NCBI RefSeq assembly: GCF_036347135.1
Contig: NZ_CP108938.1
Location: 7,998,001-8,062,000, forward strand
From: Streptomyces sp. NBC_00775
Lineage (GTDB): Bacteria > Actinomycetota > Actinomycetes > Streptomycetales > Streptomycetaceae
Length of the DNA: 64,000 nt
Direction of reading: 5' to 3'
Within the stretch, counting starts at the first letter, position 1. Each line of letters starts with the position of its first letter. The notes beneath the pieces were generated by a model that made no database searches, was not told where the DNA came from, and saw only the letters and a list, made by a program, of their open reading frames with translations. This document shows, one piece after another, positions 56,537-64,000 of the stretch. The translations under genes were made by a program, and so were the position numbers.

Positions 56537-57457
56537 CTAGACCGCTCCGCTCTTCAGCGCGGACGTCCGGGCGACTGCCAGGACCACCAGCAGCATCAAC
56601 AGCATCGCGCACGCGGCCCCTTGGCGGAGAGCCCGGCGGCTGTCGCGAGGCGCGTACGCGTAGGCCAGCGTCACGGCACCGCCCGCCAGCAGCCCGCCCA
56701 GGTGGCCCTCCCAGGAGGCGAACCACGCCGAGATCACCAGCCAGAGCAGCAGGCCCCCCATGAACTGGTTGACGCTGCGCATGTCCGCGCCCAGTCGGCG
56801 GGCCATCACGTAGTACGCGGCTCCGAGGCCGAAGATGGCACCGGACGCGCCGACCGTGGGATCGTTCGGCGCGGTCAGCAGGATGACGACCGAGCCGCCG
56901 AGCGCCGAGAGCAGGTACAGGGTGATGTAGCGGGCCCGGCCGAGCTGGGCCTCCACGACCCGGCCGATGTTCCACAGCGCGAACATGTTCATCACGATGT
57001 GCGCGATCCCGAACGTGCCCTCGGTGGGCGGCTGATGGAGGAACGCGCCGGTCAGCATCCGGTACCACTCGCCGTCGATGATCCCCTCGGGACGCAGGAC
57101 CGACGGGTACGGGTACTGCCACAGGTAGTGCCCGCCGTCCGGGCCCGCCAGGCCCCGGCCCAGCATCTCGAACCGGTCGACCACCGACGGACGGGCCACC
57201 TCGGCCACGTAGGCCAGCACATTGAGGCCGATCAGCAGGTACGTCACCACGGGCACCGTCGAGATCCGGCCGCCGAAGGCCGTGCGGGCCTGCCGTACCG
57301 ACCGCGCGCCCTCCTTCACACACTCCACGCACTGGTGGCCGACGGCCGCCTCGCGCATGCAGTCCGGGCAGATGTAGCGGTCGCACCGCGTGCAGCGCAC
57401 ATGGGACTCCACCTTGGGATGGCGATAGCAGGTGGTGACGGCGGACTCGGGCTCCAC
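56537..57457 (-). CDS. rhomboid family intramembrane serine protease
   Basis: 306 residues from GTG 57457 (VEPESAVTTCYRHP), chosen because GAGGAG lies 6 bases upstream; the longer open frame has no suitable start or RBS. The N-terminal ~50 residues are a zinc-ribbon/B-box-like module with Cys at 10, 22, 25, 30, 33, 43, 46. Six to seven TM helices follow. Catalytic Ser is in GASGAIFGLGAAY, catalytic His in WEGHLGGLLAGG, and HIVMNMFALWNIGRVVE carries the conserved HxxxN. Cleaves membrane proteins within the bilayer; substrates unknown. Confidence 0.92.
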   Translation of the reverse strand: MEPESAVTTCYRHPKVESHVRCTRCDRYICPDCMREAAVGHQCVECVKEGARSVRQARTAFGGRISTVPVVTYLLIGLNVLAYVAEVARPSVVDRFEMLGRGLAGPDGGHYLWQYPYPSVLRPEGIIDGEWYRMLTGAFLHQPPTEGTFGIAHIVMNMFALWNIGRVVEAQLGRARYITLYLLSALGGSVVILLTAPNDPTVGASGAIFGLGAAYYVMARRLGADMRSVNQFMGGLLLWLVISAWFASWEGHLGGLLAGGAVTLAYAYAPRDSRRALRQGAACAMLLMLLVVLAVARTSALKSGAV

Positions 57458-57623
57458 GGCCGGCTCCTCGGGAGGTAACTGTGTGACGGTGACAGGAGTG
57501 CCGATGGGGGCGGCGGCGAACAAAATATCGAACGCCGGTGTGCGGGTGGGACGGAGGGTGCCTGGGTGCCTGCGGTGACGTAATCTCGGCGTTTCCGCAA
57601 CCCTCGCGCGATGGGAGCCCCGC

Positions 57624-58343
57624 ATGGCCGGAATCAGCCTGACCAAGGTGGAGGAGACCGCGCCCGCGTTGGTCAGTCTGTACAAGAGCGCGGGGGTATC
57701 CCTCACCCGGCACGGGCTGAACGGGCAGCGGGCCGCCGTGTATCTGGTGGTCGACTACTCGGGGTCGATGAAGGAGTACTACAAGGACGGCAGCGTGCAG
57801 GCGCTCGCCGACCGGGTGCTCGGTCTGGCCGCCCACTTCGACGACGACGGAACCGTGCCGGTCGTCTTCTTCTCCACGGACATAGACGCCGTCACCGATA
57901 TCGCGCTCGACAACCACCAGGGCCGCATCGAGGGGATCGTCGCCGGGCTCGGGCACATGGGCAAGACCAGCTACCACCTCGCCATGGACGCCGTCATCGA
58001 CCACTATCTCGACAGCGGCTCCAAGGACCCCGCCCTCGTCGTCTTCCAGACCGACGGCGGACCGATCAACAAGCTCGCCGCGGAACGGTACTTGTGCAAG
58101 TCGGCGAAGCTTCCGCTGTTCTGGCAGTTCATCGGGTTCGGTGATCCGGACAGCCGGCAGTTCGAATTCCTGCGCAAACTCGACGAGTTGGCGGTGCCGC
58201 AGAAGCGGGTCCTCGACAACGCCGGGTTCTTCCACGCCGGTTCGGATCCGCGGAAGGTGTCCGACGGGGAGCTGTACGACCGGCTCGTGGGCGAGTTCCC
58301 GCAGTGGCTGGCGGCGGCGCGGACGCGGGGGGTCGTCCAGTGA
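57624..58343 (+). CDS. von Willebrand factor A domain protein (TerY/TerF-like)
   Basis: 239 residues. Begins MAGISLTKVEETAPALVSLYKSAGVSL. The vWA domain has a complete MIDAS: DYSGSM at residues 44-49, a Thr in GKTSYHLAMD, and an Asp in VFQTDGGP. The fold and ending (WQFIGFGDP..FFHAGSDPRKVSDGELYDRL) match the tellurite-resistance-associated vWA proteins found with TerD proteins in actinobacteria. No ter gene is adjacent. Overlaps the HutD-like gene by GTGA, so the two are coupled. Divergent from rhomboid, 166 bases apart. Confidence 0.88.
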   Translation: MAGISLTKVEETAPALVSLYKSAGVSLTRHGLNGQRAAVYLVVDYSGSMKEYYKDGSVQALADRVLGLAAHFDDDGTVPVVFFSTDIDAVTDIALDNHQGRIEGIVAGLGHMGKTSYHLAMDAVIDHYLDSGSKDPALVVFQTDGGPINKLAAERYLCKSAKLPLFWQFIGFGDPDSRQFEFLRKLDELAVPQKRVLDNAGFFHAGSDPRKVSDGELYDRLVGEFPQWLAAARTRGVVQ

Positions 58344-58900
58344 CCGTACAGCCGCTGCCCGCAGCCGGGCGGGTCGCCGTGCCCTGGAAGAACGGCGGCG
58401 GGGTGACCCGTGAGATCGCCGCGTGGCCCGCGGGCGCGGACATGGGCGACTTCGTGTGGCGGGTGAGCCTCGCCGAGGTCGACGCCGACGGGCCGTTCTC
58501 GGCGTTCGCCGAGGTGGACCGGATCCTCACCATGGTCGAGGGTGAGGGAATGGACCTGACCGTCGGCGGCGAACGCCGTCGCGTCGACACCCGCTACGCG
58601 CCCCAGAGTTTCCCCGGCGACCTGCCCACCGACTGCCGCCTGCTCGGGGGCCCGGTCGTGAACCTCAATGTCATGTGGCGCCGGGGCGGCGAGGCGGCCC
58701 CGGCCGTCACGATCACGCAGTCCCGGCCGCCCCTCACCCTCCCCGCGGACCCGGCCGTAGTGGTCGTCGTGCTCGACGGGACCGCCGAGCTGTCCGGGCT
58801 GACCCTCGGACGGTACGACGCGGCGCTGCTGACCGACGAGGACGCGGTGCTGCACGCGACGGGCCGCATCGCCGTCATCGGTCTCATGTCACGGGACTGA
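58340..58900 (+). CDS. HutD-family protein
   Basis: 186 residues from GTG 58340, overlapping the vWA stop. Cupin-like HutD/Ves family: VPWKNGGGVTREIAAWP near the start is diagnostic (the WxNGxGxTxEI pattern), with DFVWRVSLAEVDADGPFSAF and GGPVVNLNVMW. In Pseudomonas HutD is linked to histidine utilisation as a governor binding formiminoglutamate or urocanate. Here no hut genes are adjacent, so the role is unclear. Confidence 0.88.
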   Translation: MTVQPLPAAGRVAVPWKNGGGVTREIAAWPAGADMGDFVWRVSLAEVDADGPFSAFAEVDRILTMVEGEGMDLTVGGERRRVDTRYAPQSFPGDLPTDCRLLGGPVVNLNVMWRRGGEAAPAVTITQSRPPLTLPADPAVVVVVLDGTAELSGLTLGRYDAALLTDEDAVLHATGRIAVIGLMSRD

Positions 58901-58973
58901 GTGACGGGATCACGACGCCCCGTTGGCTTCGGCGAGGTGGCATGCCACCCTGGTGGGCCGAGGGGAGCGGTGC

Positions 58974-60680
58974 ATGGGCGTGCGAGAGAGCAACTCAGGC
59001 CGGGCTACGGGGACTTCGAGTGCCGGGACTTCATCTGCCAGGACTTCGTCCGTCGGGACGTCGCGTGCCGGGCGGCCGGACGAGACCGGCAAGGGGGAGC
59101 GGCTCGCGGACTGGGCCGACGAGCGACTGGGCATCTACGCGCTGGCCAAGGCCAACATGCGCAAGGTCTTTCCGGACCATTGGTCGTTCATGCTGGGCGA
59201 GGTCTGCCTCTACAGCTTCATCGTCCTGATCCTGACCGGCGTCTATCTGACCCTGTTCTTCGAGCCGAGCGGGGTCGAGGTCGTCTACCACGGCTCGTAC
59301 AAGCCGCTGAACGGCATCATCATGACGCGGGCGTACGAGTCCACGCTCGACATCAGCTTCGATGTGCGCGGCGGCCTGCTGATCCGGCAGATCCACCACT
59401 GGGCGGCGCTCGTCTTCCTCGCCGGGATGCTCGTGCACATGATGCGGGTGTTCTTCACCGGCGCGTTCCGCAAGCCGCGCGAGGTCAACTGGCTCTTCGG
59501 CTGGACCCTGTTGATGCTCGGCCTCATCACCGGTCTGACCGGCTACTCGCTCCCCGACGACCTGCTCTCCGGCACGGGCGTCCGCTTCGCGCAGGGCGCC
59601 ATCCTGTCGGTCCCGGTCGTGGGGACGTATCTCTCCTTCTTCCTCTTCGGAGGGGAGTTCCCGGGGCACGACATCATTTCGCGCTTCTTCCCCATCCATG
59701 TGCTCCTGCTGCCGGGCATCATGCTGGGGCTGGTGGTCGCGCATCTGATCCTGGTCTTCTACCACAAGCACACGCAGTACCCGGGGCCCGGCCGCGACCA
59801 GAAGTCAGTCGTCGGCATGCCGTTCATGCCGGTCTACATGGCCAAGGCGGGCGGCTTCTTCTTCCTCGTCTTCGGCGTCCTGTCGATCATGGGCGCGATC
59901 GCCACCATCAACCCCGTCTGGGCCTTCGGGCCCTATCGGCCGGACCTGGTGACCACCGGCGCGCAACCCGACTGGTATCTGGGCTTCTCCGAGGGACTGA
60001 TCCGGGTGATGCCGGGATGGGAGATCAACGCCTGGGGCCACACGCTCCAGCTGGGCGTCTTCATCCCCTTCTCGCTCTTCCCGCTCATCATGACCGCCAT
60101 CGCCGTCTATCCGTTCATCGAGGCGTGGGTCACCGGCGACAGACGTGAGCACCACATCCTGGACCGGCCGCGCAACGTGCCCACGCGCACCGGCCTCGGC
60201 GTCGCCTGGCTGACGCTGTACGCCGTCCTGCTGGTCGGCGGGGGCAACGACCTGTGGGCCACCCACTTCCATCTCTCGATCAACGCGATCACCTGGTTCG
60301 TACGGGTCGCCGTCTTCGTCGGGCCCGCGCTCGCCTACGTCGTGACGAAACGGATCTGTCTGGGCCTGCAACGCGGGGACCGCGACAAGGTGCTGCACGG
60401 GCGCGAGTCCGGCATCATCAGGCGGCTCCCGCACGGCGAGTACGTCGAGGTCCACGAACCGCTCACGCCGGCACAGCGGTTCACGCTCACCCAGCACGAG
60501 CAGGCGCCGCCGTACGAGGTGGGACCGCTCGTCGACGCGAACGGCGTGGTCCGCCGGGTCGGCCCCGCCCGGCGGCTGCGCGCCCGGCTGGCCCGGGCCC
60601 TGTACGGACCGGACACGCAGATCCCGAAGCCGACGGTGGAGGAGTACCGGGAGCTCACGAGCGAGGACCATCACCACTGA
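58974..60680 (+). CDS. qcrB: cytochrome b (bc1 complex), orphan paralogue
   Basis: 568 residues from ATG 58974 with AGGGGAG upstream. Integral quinol-oxidising subunit of an actinobacterial cytochrome bc complex. Haem-ligand helices: QIHHWAALVFLAGMLVHMMRVFF and FPIHVLLLPGIMLGLVVAHLILVFYHKH. The Q-site PEWY-type motif is changed to QPDWYLGFSEG. A Ser/Thr/Gly-rich N-terminus (~38 residues) and a long charged C-terminus (from ~415) flank the membrane core. The usual qcrC-qcrA partners are absent, so it is a second copy. Its end overlaps the opposing acyl-CoA dehydrogenase by 26 bases. Confidence 0.9.
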   Translation: MGVRESNSGRATGTSSAGTSSARTSSVGTSRAGRPDETGKGERLADWADERLGIYALAKANMRKVFPDHWSFMLGEVCLYSFIVLILTGVYLTLFFEPSGVEVVYHGSYKPLNGIIMTRAYESTLDISFDVRGGLLIRQIHHWAALVFLAGMLVHMMRVFFTGAFRKPREVNWLFGWTLLMLGLITGLTGYSLPDDLLSGTGVRFAQGAILSVPVVGTYLSFFLFGGEFPGHDIISRFFPIHVLLLPGIMLGLVVAHLILVFYHKHTQYPGPGRDQKSVVGMPFMPVYMAKAGGFFFLVFGVLSIMGAIATINPVWAFGPYRPDLVTTGAQPDWYLGFSEGLIRVMPGWEINAWGHTLQLGVFIPFSLFPLIMTAIAVYPFIEAWVTGDRREHHILDRPRNVPTRTGLGVAWLTLYAVLLVGGGNDLWATHFHLSINAITWFVRVAVFVGPALAYVVTKRICLGLQRGDRDKVLHGRESGIIRRLPHGEYVEVHEPLTPAQRFTLTQHEQAPPYEVGPLVDANGVVRRVGPARRLRARLARALYGPDTQIPKPTVEEYRELTSEDHHH

Positions 60681-61644
60681 GCCCGCCCAGGACCGCCGCC
60701 CTGCACTCGGCCGGGCTGCCCCACGCGGTGCGCAGGGCGCGGGCCTTGGTGAGCCAGAGGGAGAGGTCGTACTCGGCCGTGTAGCCGATCGCGCCGTGCA
60801 GCTGGAGGGCGGTACGGGCGGTGGCGTACGCGGCTTCGCAGGCCGTGACCTTGGCGGCGGCGACGTCTGCCGGTGTCATCGACAGGGCGGCCCCGAACAG
60901 GAGCGGCCGCGCGAACTCCAGGGCGATCCTCGCGTCGGCGAGCTGATGCTTGACGGCCTGGAAGGAGCCTATGGGGACGCCGAACTGGGTGCGCTGCCTG
61001 ACGTACGCCACCGTCCGGTCGAGCAGCGCGAGCCCTGCCCCGAGGGCCTGCGCGGCGGTGGCGAGACGGGCCCAGCGCAGGGCGTGGGCCGCGGCACGGG
61101 TGACCTGGGGGCCGGTGGCCAGGAGTTCACCGCCGGGTTCCGGCCGGGCGAGCCGCCGGGCCCGGTCCACCGACGGGCGCACCGGGCCGTGGCCAGGCGC
61201 GAGCCGCAGGCCGGCGCCGTTCACGGCGAGCAGGACCGTCGCCGCGTCCGCGTCGAGCGCGTAGGAGTCCGCCAGGGCGAGCGTGGCGACGCTCTCGCCC
61301 GAGGCGAGCGCCGGCAGGAGCCGCTTGGCGGGGCCCGACTCGTCGAGCCCGGAGAGCAGCGCGGCCGCCGCCACCGTCTCCACCAGCGGACCCGGAACCC
61401 CATGGCGGCCCAACTCGACGAACGCCACGGCCAGTTCGACGGGCAGGGGGCCCACTCCGTCGTACGCCTCGGGTATCGCCAGCGCGAAGACGCCCGCGTC
61501 GGCGAGGCGGGACCACAGGGCGAGGCCGGGGGTGTGGTCGCCCTCGGCCCAGGCGCGGATAGCCGAAGGGGTGTGCGCGGAGGTCAGCATCGCGTCGAGG
61601 GAGGCGGCGAAGGCGCGCTGTTCGGTGTCGAGGAGGAAGCGCAT
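60655..61644 (-). CDS. acyl-CoA dehydrogenase (IpdE2-like)
   Basis: 329 residues from ATG 61644, one-base overlap (TGATG) with the preceding gene. FAD-dependent acyl-CoA dehydrogenase fold: MRFLLDTEQRAFAASLDAML, then VFALAIPEAYDGVGPLPVELAVAFVELGRHG. The C-terminal domain reads RTVAYVRQRTQFGVPIGSFQAVKHQLADARI and QLHGAIGYTAEYDLSLWLTKARAL. Shorter than usual and with a divergent middle lacking clear FAD-contact strands, typical of the smaller half of heterotetrameric steroid dehydrogenases. Paired with the larger ACAD it probably forms an alpha2beta2 enzyme, comparable to IpdE1-IpdE2 of steroid C/D-ring breakdown. Confidence 0.85.
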   Translation of the reverse strand: MRFLLDTEQRAFAASLDAMLTSAHTPSAIRAWAEGDHTPGLALWSRLADAGVFALAIPEAYDGVGPLPVELAVAFVELGRHGVPGPLVETVAAAALLSGLDESGPAKRLLPALASGESVATLALADSYALDADAATVLLAVNGAGLRLAPGHGPVRPSVDRARRLARPEPGGELLATGPQVTRAAAHALRWARLATAAQALGAGLALLDRTVAYVRQRTQFGVPIGSFQAVKHQLADARIALEFARPLLFGAALSMTPADVAAAKVTACEAAYATARTALQLHGAIGYTAEYDLSLWLTKARALRTAWGSPAECRAAVLGGLSGDGPRS

Positions 61645-62789
61645 CAGCGGCGACCCTTCGGGAGGCCGAGCAGGCGCTCGGCGATGATGTCGCGCTGGAT
61701 CTCGTTGGTGCCCGCGTAGACGGGTCCCGCCAGGGAGAACACGTAGCCCTCGGACCAGTCGGTGTCCGCCAACTCGCCCTCCGGGCCGAGGAGATCGAGC
61801 GCCGTCTCGTGCAGCGCGATGTCGTACTCGGACCAGAAGACCTTGTTCAGGCTGGACTCCGGGCCGATGCTCTCGCCGTCGAGGAAGCGGGAGGCGCTCG
61901 CGTACGTGAACAATTGGTAGGCGCGGGCGCCGATCACGGCGTCGGCCACCCGGTCGCGCAGGGCCGTGTCCGAGGGGTCGCAGTGCGTGCGCCAGAGGTC
62001 CACCAGCCGGTCGGCGGCGGCGAGGAAACGGCCCGGTGAGCGCAGCGTCAGCCCCCGTTCGTTGCCCGCTGTCGACATGGCGACCCGCCAGCCCTGGCCC
62101 GGCTCGCCGATCACGTCCTCGTCGGGGACGAAGACGTCGTCCAGGAAGAGCTCCGCGAAGGCCGGTTTGCCGTCCAGGCGGCCGATCGGGCGGACGGTCA
62201 CGCCGGGTGCGCGCAGGTCGAACATCAGGTAGGTGAGGCCTTGGTGGGGTTTCGGGGTGTCCGGCTCGCTGCGGAACAGGCCGAACGCGCGGTCGGCGAA
62301 CGCGGCCCGCGACGACCAGGTCTTCTGCCCGCCGAGCAGCCAGCCGCCGTCCGTGCGCACGGCGCGGGAGGTGAGGGAGGCCAGGTCGGAGCCGGCCTCG
62401 GGCTCGGACCATGCCTGTGCCCAGATGACCTCGCCCGTGGCCATCGGCGGCAGCACGCGCGCGCGTTGCTCCCGTGTGCCGTGGTCGAAGAGCGTCGGCG
62501 CGAGGAGGCTGATGCCGTTCTGGCCGACCCGGCCCGGCGCGCCCGCCGCGTAGTACTCCTCCTCGAAGACCAGCCACCGGACGATGTCCGCGCCCCGGCC
62601 GCCGTACTCCGTGGGCCAGGACACCACCGACCAGCGGTCCGCGGCCAGTTCGGCCTCCCACGCGCGGTGTGCGGCGAAACCCTCCTCGGTCTCCAGCGAG
62701 GGGAGCGGGACGGACGGGACATGGGCGTCGAGCCAGGCCCGGGCCTCGGCGCGGAACGCCTCGTCGGCGGCGGAGTGGGTGAGATCCAT
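61644..62789 (-). CDS. acyl-CoA dehydrogenase (IpdE1-like)
   Basis: 381 residues from ATG 62789 (MDLTHSAADEAFRAEARAWLD). Full ACAD architecture: WPTEYGGRGADIVRWLVFEEEYYAAGAP, FAD-binding WAQAWSEPEAGSDLASLTSRAV and KTWSSRAAFADRAFGLFRS, and the C-terminal SLNKVFWSEYDIALHETALDLLG. Ends YAGTNEIQRDIIAERLLGLPKGRR, close to FadE30/IpdE1-type endings. Larger partner of the preceding entry. Divergent from the SDR gene with a KstR2-like operator in between. Confidence 0.88.
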   Translation of the reverse strand: MDLTHSAADEAFRAEARAWLDAHVPSVPLPSLETEEGFAAHRAWEAELAADRWSVVSWPTEYGGRGADIVRWLVFEEEYYAAGAPGRVGQNGISLLAPTLFDHGTREQRARVLPPMATGEVIWAQAWSEPEAGSDLASLTSRAVRTDGGWLLGGQKTWSSRAAFADRAFGLFRSEPDTPKPHQGLTYLMFDLRAPGVTVRPIGRLDGKPAFAELFLDDVFVPDEDVIGEPGQGWRVAMSTAGNERGLTLRSPGRFLAAADRLVDLWRTHCDPSDTALRDRVADAVIGARAYQLFTYASASRFLDGESIGPESSLNKVFWSEYDIALHETALDLLGPEGELADTDWSEGYVFSLAGPVYAGTNEIQRDIIAERLLGLPKGRR

Positions 62790-62841
62790 CGGCGGCACCC
62801 TTCGGGGACGACGTTCGGTGACAACCTTCTGAGCCTTCCCT

Positions 62842-62855
62842 AACAAGTGTTTGGT
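62842..62855 (+). promoter_or_regulatory. KstR2-like operator
   Basis: AACAAGTGTTTGGT fits the mycobacterial KstR2 consensus AnCAAGnnCTTGnT with one mismatch. It lies in the 82-base gap between the divergent acyl-CoA dehydrogenase and SDR genes, 17 bases before the SDR ATG, where it could control both. Confidence 0.55.
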
Positions 62856-62871
62856 AGGTTAGCGTGGAGTC

Positions 62872-63663
62872 ATGAGCGACGTCGAGAGCCCGGCGTACGT
62901 ACCCGGGCACGGGCTGCTGAAGGGGCGCTCCGCCGTGATCACCGCCGCGGCGGGAGCGGGTATCGGCGGGGCCACGGCACGCAGGTTCCTGGAGGAGGGC
63001 GCGCGCGTGCTGATCAGCGACGCCCACGCGCGCAGGCTCAAGGAGAGCGAGCAGTCGCTCACCGAGGAGTTCGGCGCCGCGCGGGTCGCCTCCCTGCCCT
63101 GCGACGTCACCGACGAAGACCAGGTCCACGCCCTCTTCGACACGGCCGCCGGTCTGCACGGCGGCCTGGACATAGTCGTCAACAACGCCGGCCTGGGCGG
63201 CACCGCCGACCTCACCGACATGACCGACGAGCAGTGGTCGAAGGTCATCGACGTCACGCTGAACGGCACGTTCCGGTGTACGAGGGCGGCCCTGCGGCTG
63301 CTCAAGGAGCAGGGCGGCGGGGGAGTCGTCGTCAACAACGCCTCCGTCATCGGCTGGCGAGCCCAGGCAGGCCAGGCCCACTACGCCGCCGCCAAGGCCG
63401 GGGTCATGGCGCTCACCCGGTGCGCGGCGATCGAGGCCGCCGCGTACGGGGTGCGGGTCAACGCCGTGTCGCCGAGCCTCGCCATGCACCCGCACCTCGT
63501 GAAGGTGACCACGCCCGAACTCCTCGAAGAGCTGACCGCGCGCGAGGCCTTCGGGAGGTACGCCGAGCCCTGGGAGGTGGCCAACGTGATCGTGTTCCTG
63601 GCGTCCGGCTACTCCTCGTACATGACCGGAGAAGTCGTCGCGGTCAGCAGCCAGCATGCCTAG
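62872..63663 (+). CDS. SDR family oxidoreductase (IpdF-like)
   Basis: 263 residues. Short-chain dehydrogenase/reductase: cofactor loop VITAAAGAGIGGATARRFL (Gly-rich, TAAAGAGIG), NNAGLGG, and active site with Ser in VNNASVIGWRAQ and Tyr-Lys in HYAAAKAGVMAL. The C-terminus SSYMTGEVVAVSSQHA strongly resembles the IpdF oxidoreductase of cholesterol HIP degradation (Rv3559c in M. tuberculosis) as I remember it. Divergent from two IpdE-like genes and followed by a KstR2-like regulator, which supports that reading. Confidence 0.88.
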   Translation: MSDVESPAYVPGHGLLKGRSAVITAAAGAGIGGATARRFLEEGARVLISDAHARRLKESEQSLTEEFGAARVASLPCDVTDEDQVHALFDTAAGLHGGLDIVVNNAGLGGTADLTDMTDEQWSKVIDVTLNGTFRCTRAALRLLKEQGGGGVVVNNASVIGWRAQAGQAHYAAAKAGVMALTRCAAIEAAAYGVRVNAVSPSLAMHPHLVKVTTPELLEELTAREAFGRYAEPWEVANVIVFLASGYSSYMTGEVVAVSSQHA

Positions 63664-63720
63664 CCGCGAGGCAATGGCCGGCATGCGTGGTCCCTTGGCA
63701 CGGAGGACCACAATGGACCC

Positions 63721-64000
63721 GTGCCTACCAAGAAGAAGCCCCAGGTGACCGCCTCGCCGGAGCGGCGCCGTGAACTGCTCGACACCGCCGCCGAGGTCTT
63801 CGCCGAGCAGGGCTACAACGCCACCACCGTACGCAAGATCGCGGACGAGGCCGGGATGCTCGCGGGCAGCCTCTACTACCACTTCGACTCCAAGGAATCG
63901 ATGCTGGAGGAGATCCTGCGGACCTTCCTCGACGAGCTCTGGAACGGGTACGACACCGTCCTGGACGCCGAACTCGGCCCCCGGGAGACCCTGGAGGCCC
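63721..64000 (+). CDS. TetR family regulator, KstR2-like (partial, runs off the window)
   Basis: First 93 residues from GTG 63721, with no stop before the window edge. GGAGG lies at ~63702, rather far. The N-terminal HTH is ERRRELLDTAAEVFAEQGYNATTVRKIADEAGMLAGSLYYHFDSKESML, the TetR pattern, then ILRTFLDELWNGYDTV as in KstR2-type repressors. The neighbours (two ACADs, SDR) and the AACAAGTGTTTGGT site suggest it represses this HIP-type catabolic set and is released by a CoA ligand. The ligand-binding domain is outside the window. Confidence 0.85.
   Translation, partial: MPTKKKPQVTASPERRRELLDTAAEVFAEQGYNATTVRKIADEAGMLAGSLYYHFDSKESMLEEILRTFLDELWNGYDTVLDAELGPRETLEA

Noticed and set aside
57476..57478. 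TTA (bldA-type) codon near the start of the rhomboid gene
   Set aside because: It is in frame only if translation began upstream; the GAGGAG-GTG start at 57457 lies after it, so it is not translated.

Overview
The window is a high-GC actinobacterial chromosome segment, almost certainly Streptomyces. The signs are third-position GC saturation with long antisense shadow frames, many GTG starts, GTGA/ATGA stop-start overlaps, an undivided 1179-residue DnaE, a bifunctional HisA/TrpF enzyme (PriA), a trpC-small gene-trpB-trpA order, and the intergenic repeat family typical of the genus. The gene order agrees with what I recall of the conserved core of Streptomyces chromosomes. No transposase, phage gene, CRISPR array, rRNA or tRNA gene was seen.

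Layout. 1-8.5 kb: cation/proton antiporter, MscS channel, dienelactone-hydrolase-like protein, Tat-exported PhoD phosphatase, DsbA-like membrane thioredoxin, a membrane protein and a DUF2252 protein. 8.7-12.3 kb: dnaE. 12.4-17.0 kb: a 59-residue protein, a NYN-domain protein, an ABC-2 exporter pair and a DUF2567-like membrane protein. 17.1-21.3 kb (minus): a probable 24-residue bL37-like ribosomal protein, Cys-tRNA(Pro) deacylase, a LON-substrate-binding-domain protein, an unknown protein, and a beta-helix/membrane protein. 21.5-27.3 kb: histidine operon hisD-hisC-hisB-(54-aa membrane protein)-hisH-priA-ridA-hisF, closed by a terminator. 27.3-29.9 kb: ArsR-type regulator with its own palindromic operator, an MFS exporter and a TIGR03085 protein. 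30-39.2 kb: hisI, trpE, membrane proteins, trpC-trpM-trpB-trpA, a second DsbA-like protein and lgt. 39.3-39.6 kb: a large palindromic repeat. 39.6-48.0 kb (minus): seven tightly packed genes encoding four different ADP-ribosylglycohydrolase-family proteins, a ribokinase, a CaiB/BaiF CoA transferase and a CitE-like lyase. 48.3-55.5 kb: VIT-family transporter with an iron-box-like site, then gltB-gltD. 55.7-60.7 kb: chitosanase, rhomboid protease, vWA protein, HutD-like protein, and an orphan cytochrome b. 60.7-64 kb: two acyl-CoA dehydrogenases divergent from an SDR and a TetR regulator (cut by the window edge), matching the steroid C/D-ring (HIP) degradation genes of the KstR2 regulon.

How it works together. 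Much of the window is amino-acid biosynthesis: the his and trp genes share PriA, the phosphoribosyl isomerase of both pathways, and GltBD makes the glutamate that supplies nitrogen. The most unusual part is the ADP-ribosylglycohydrolase operon. Its gene content suggests removal of ribosyl groups and capture of ribose as ribose-5-phosphate, plus CoA activation and C-C cleavage of an unknown acid. Candidate regulatory sites were read directly: a 19-bp palindrome before hisD, paired TTGCGCAA boxes before the ArsR gene, DevR/DosR-like boxes before the HGxxPAAW gene, an iron box before the VIT gene, a GlnR-like half-site before gltB, and a KstR2-like site between the acyl-CoA dehydrogenase and SDR genes. 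None has been tested here.
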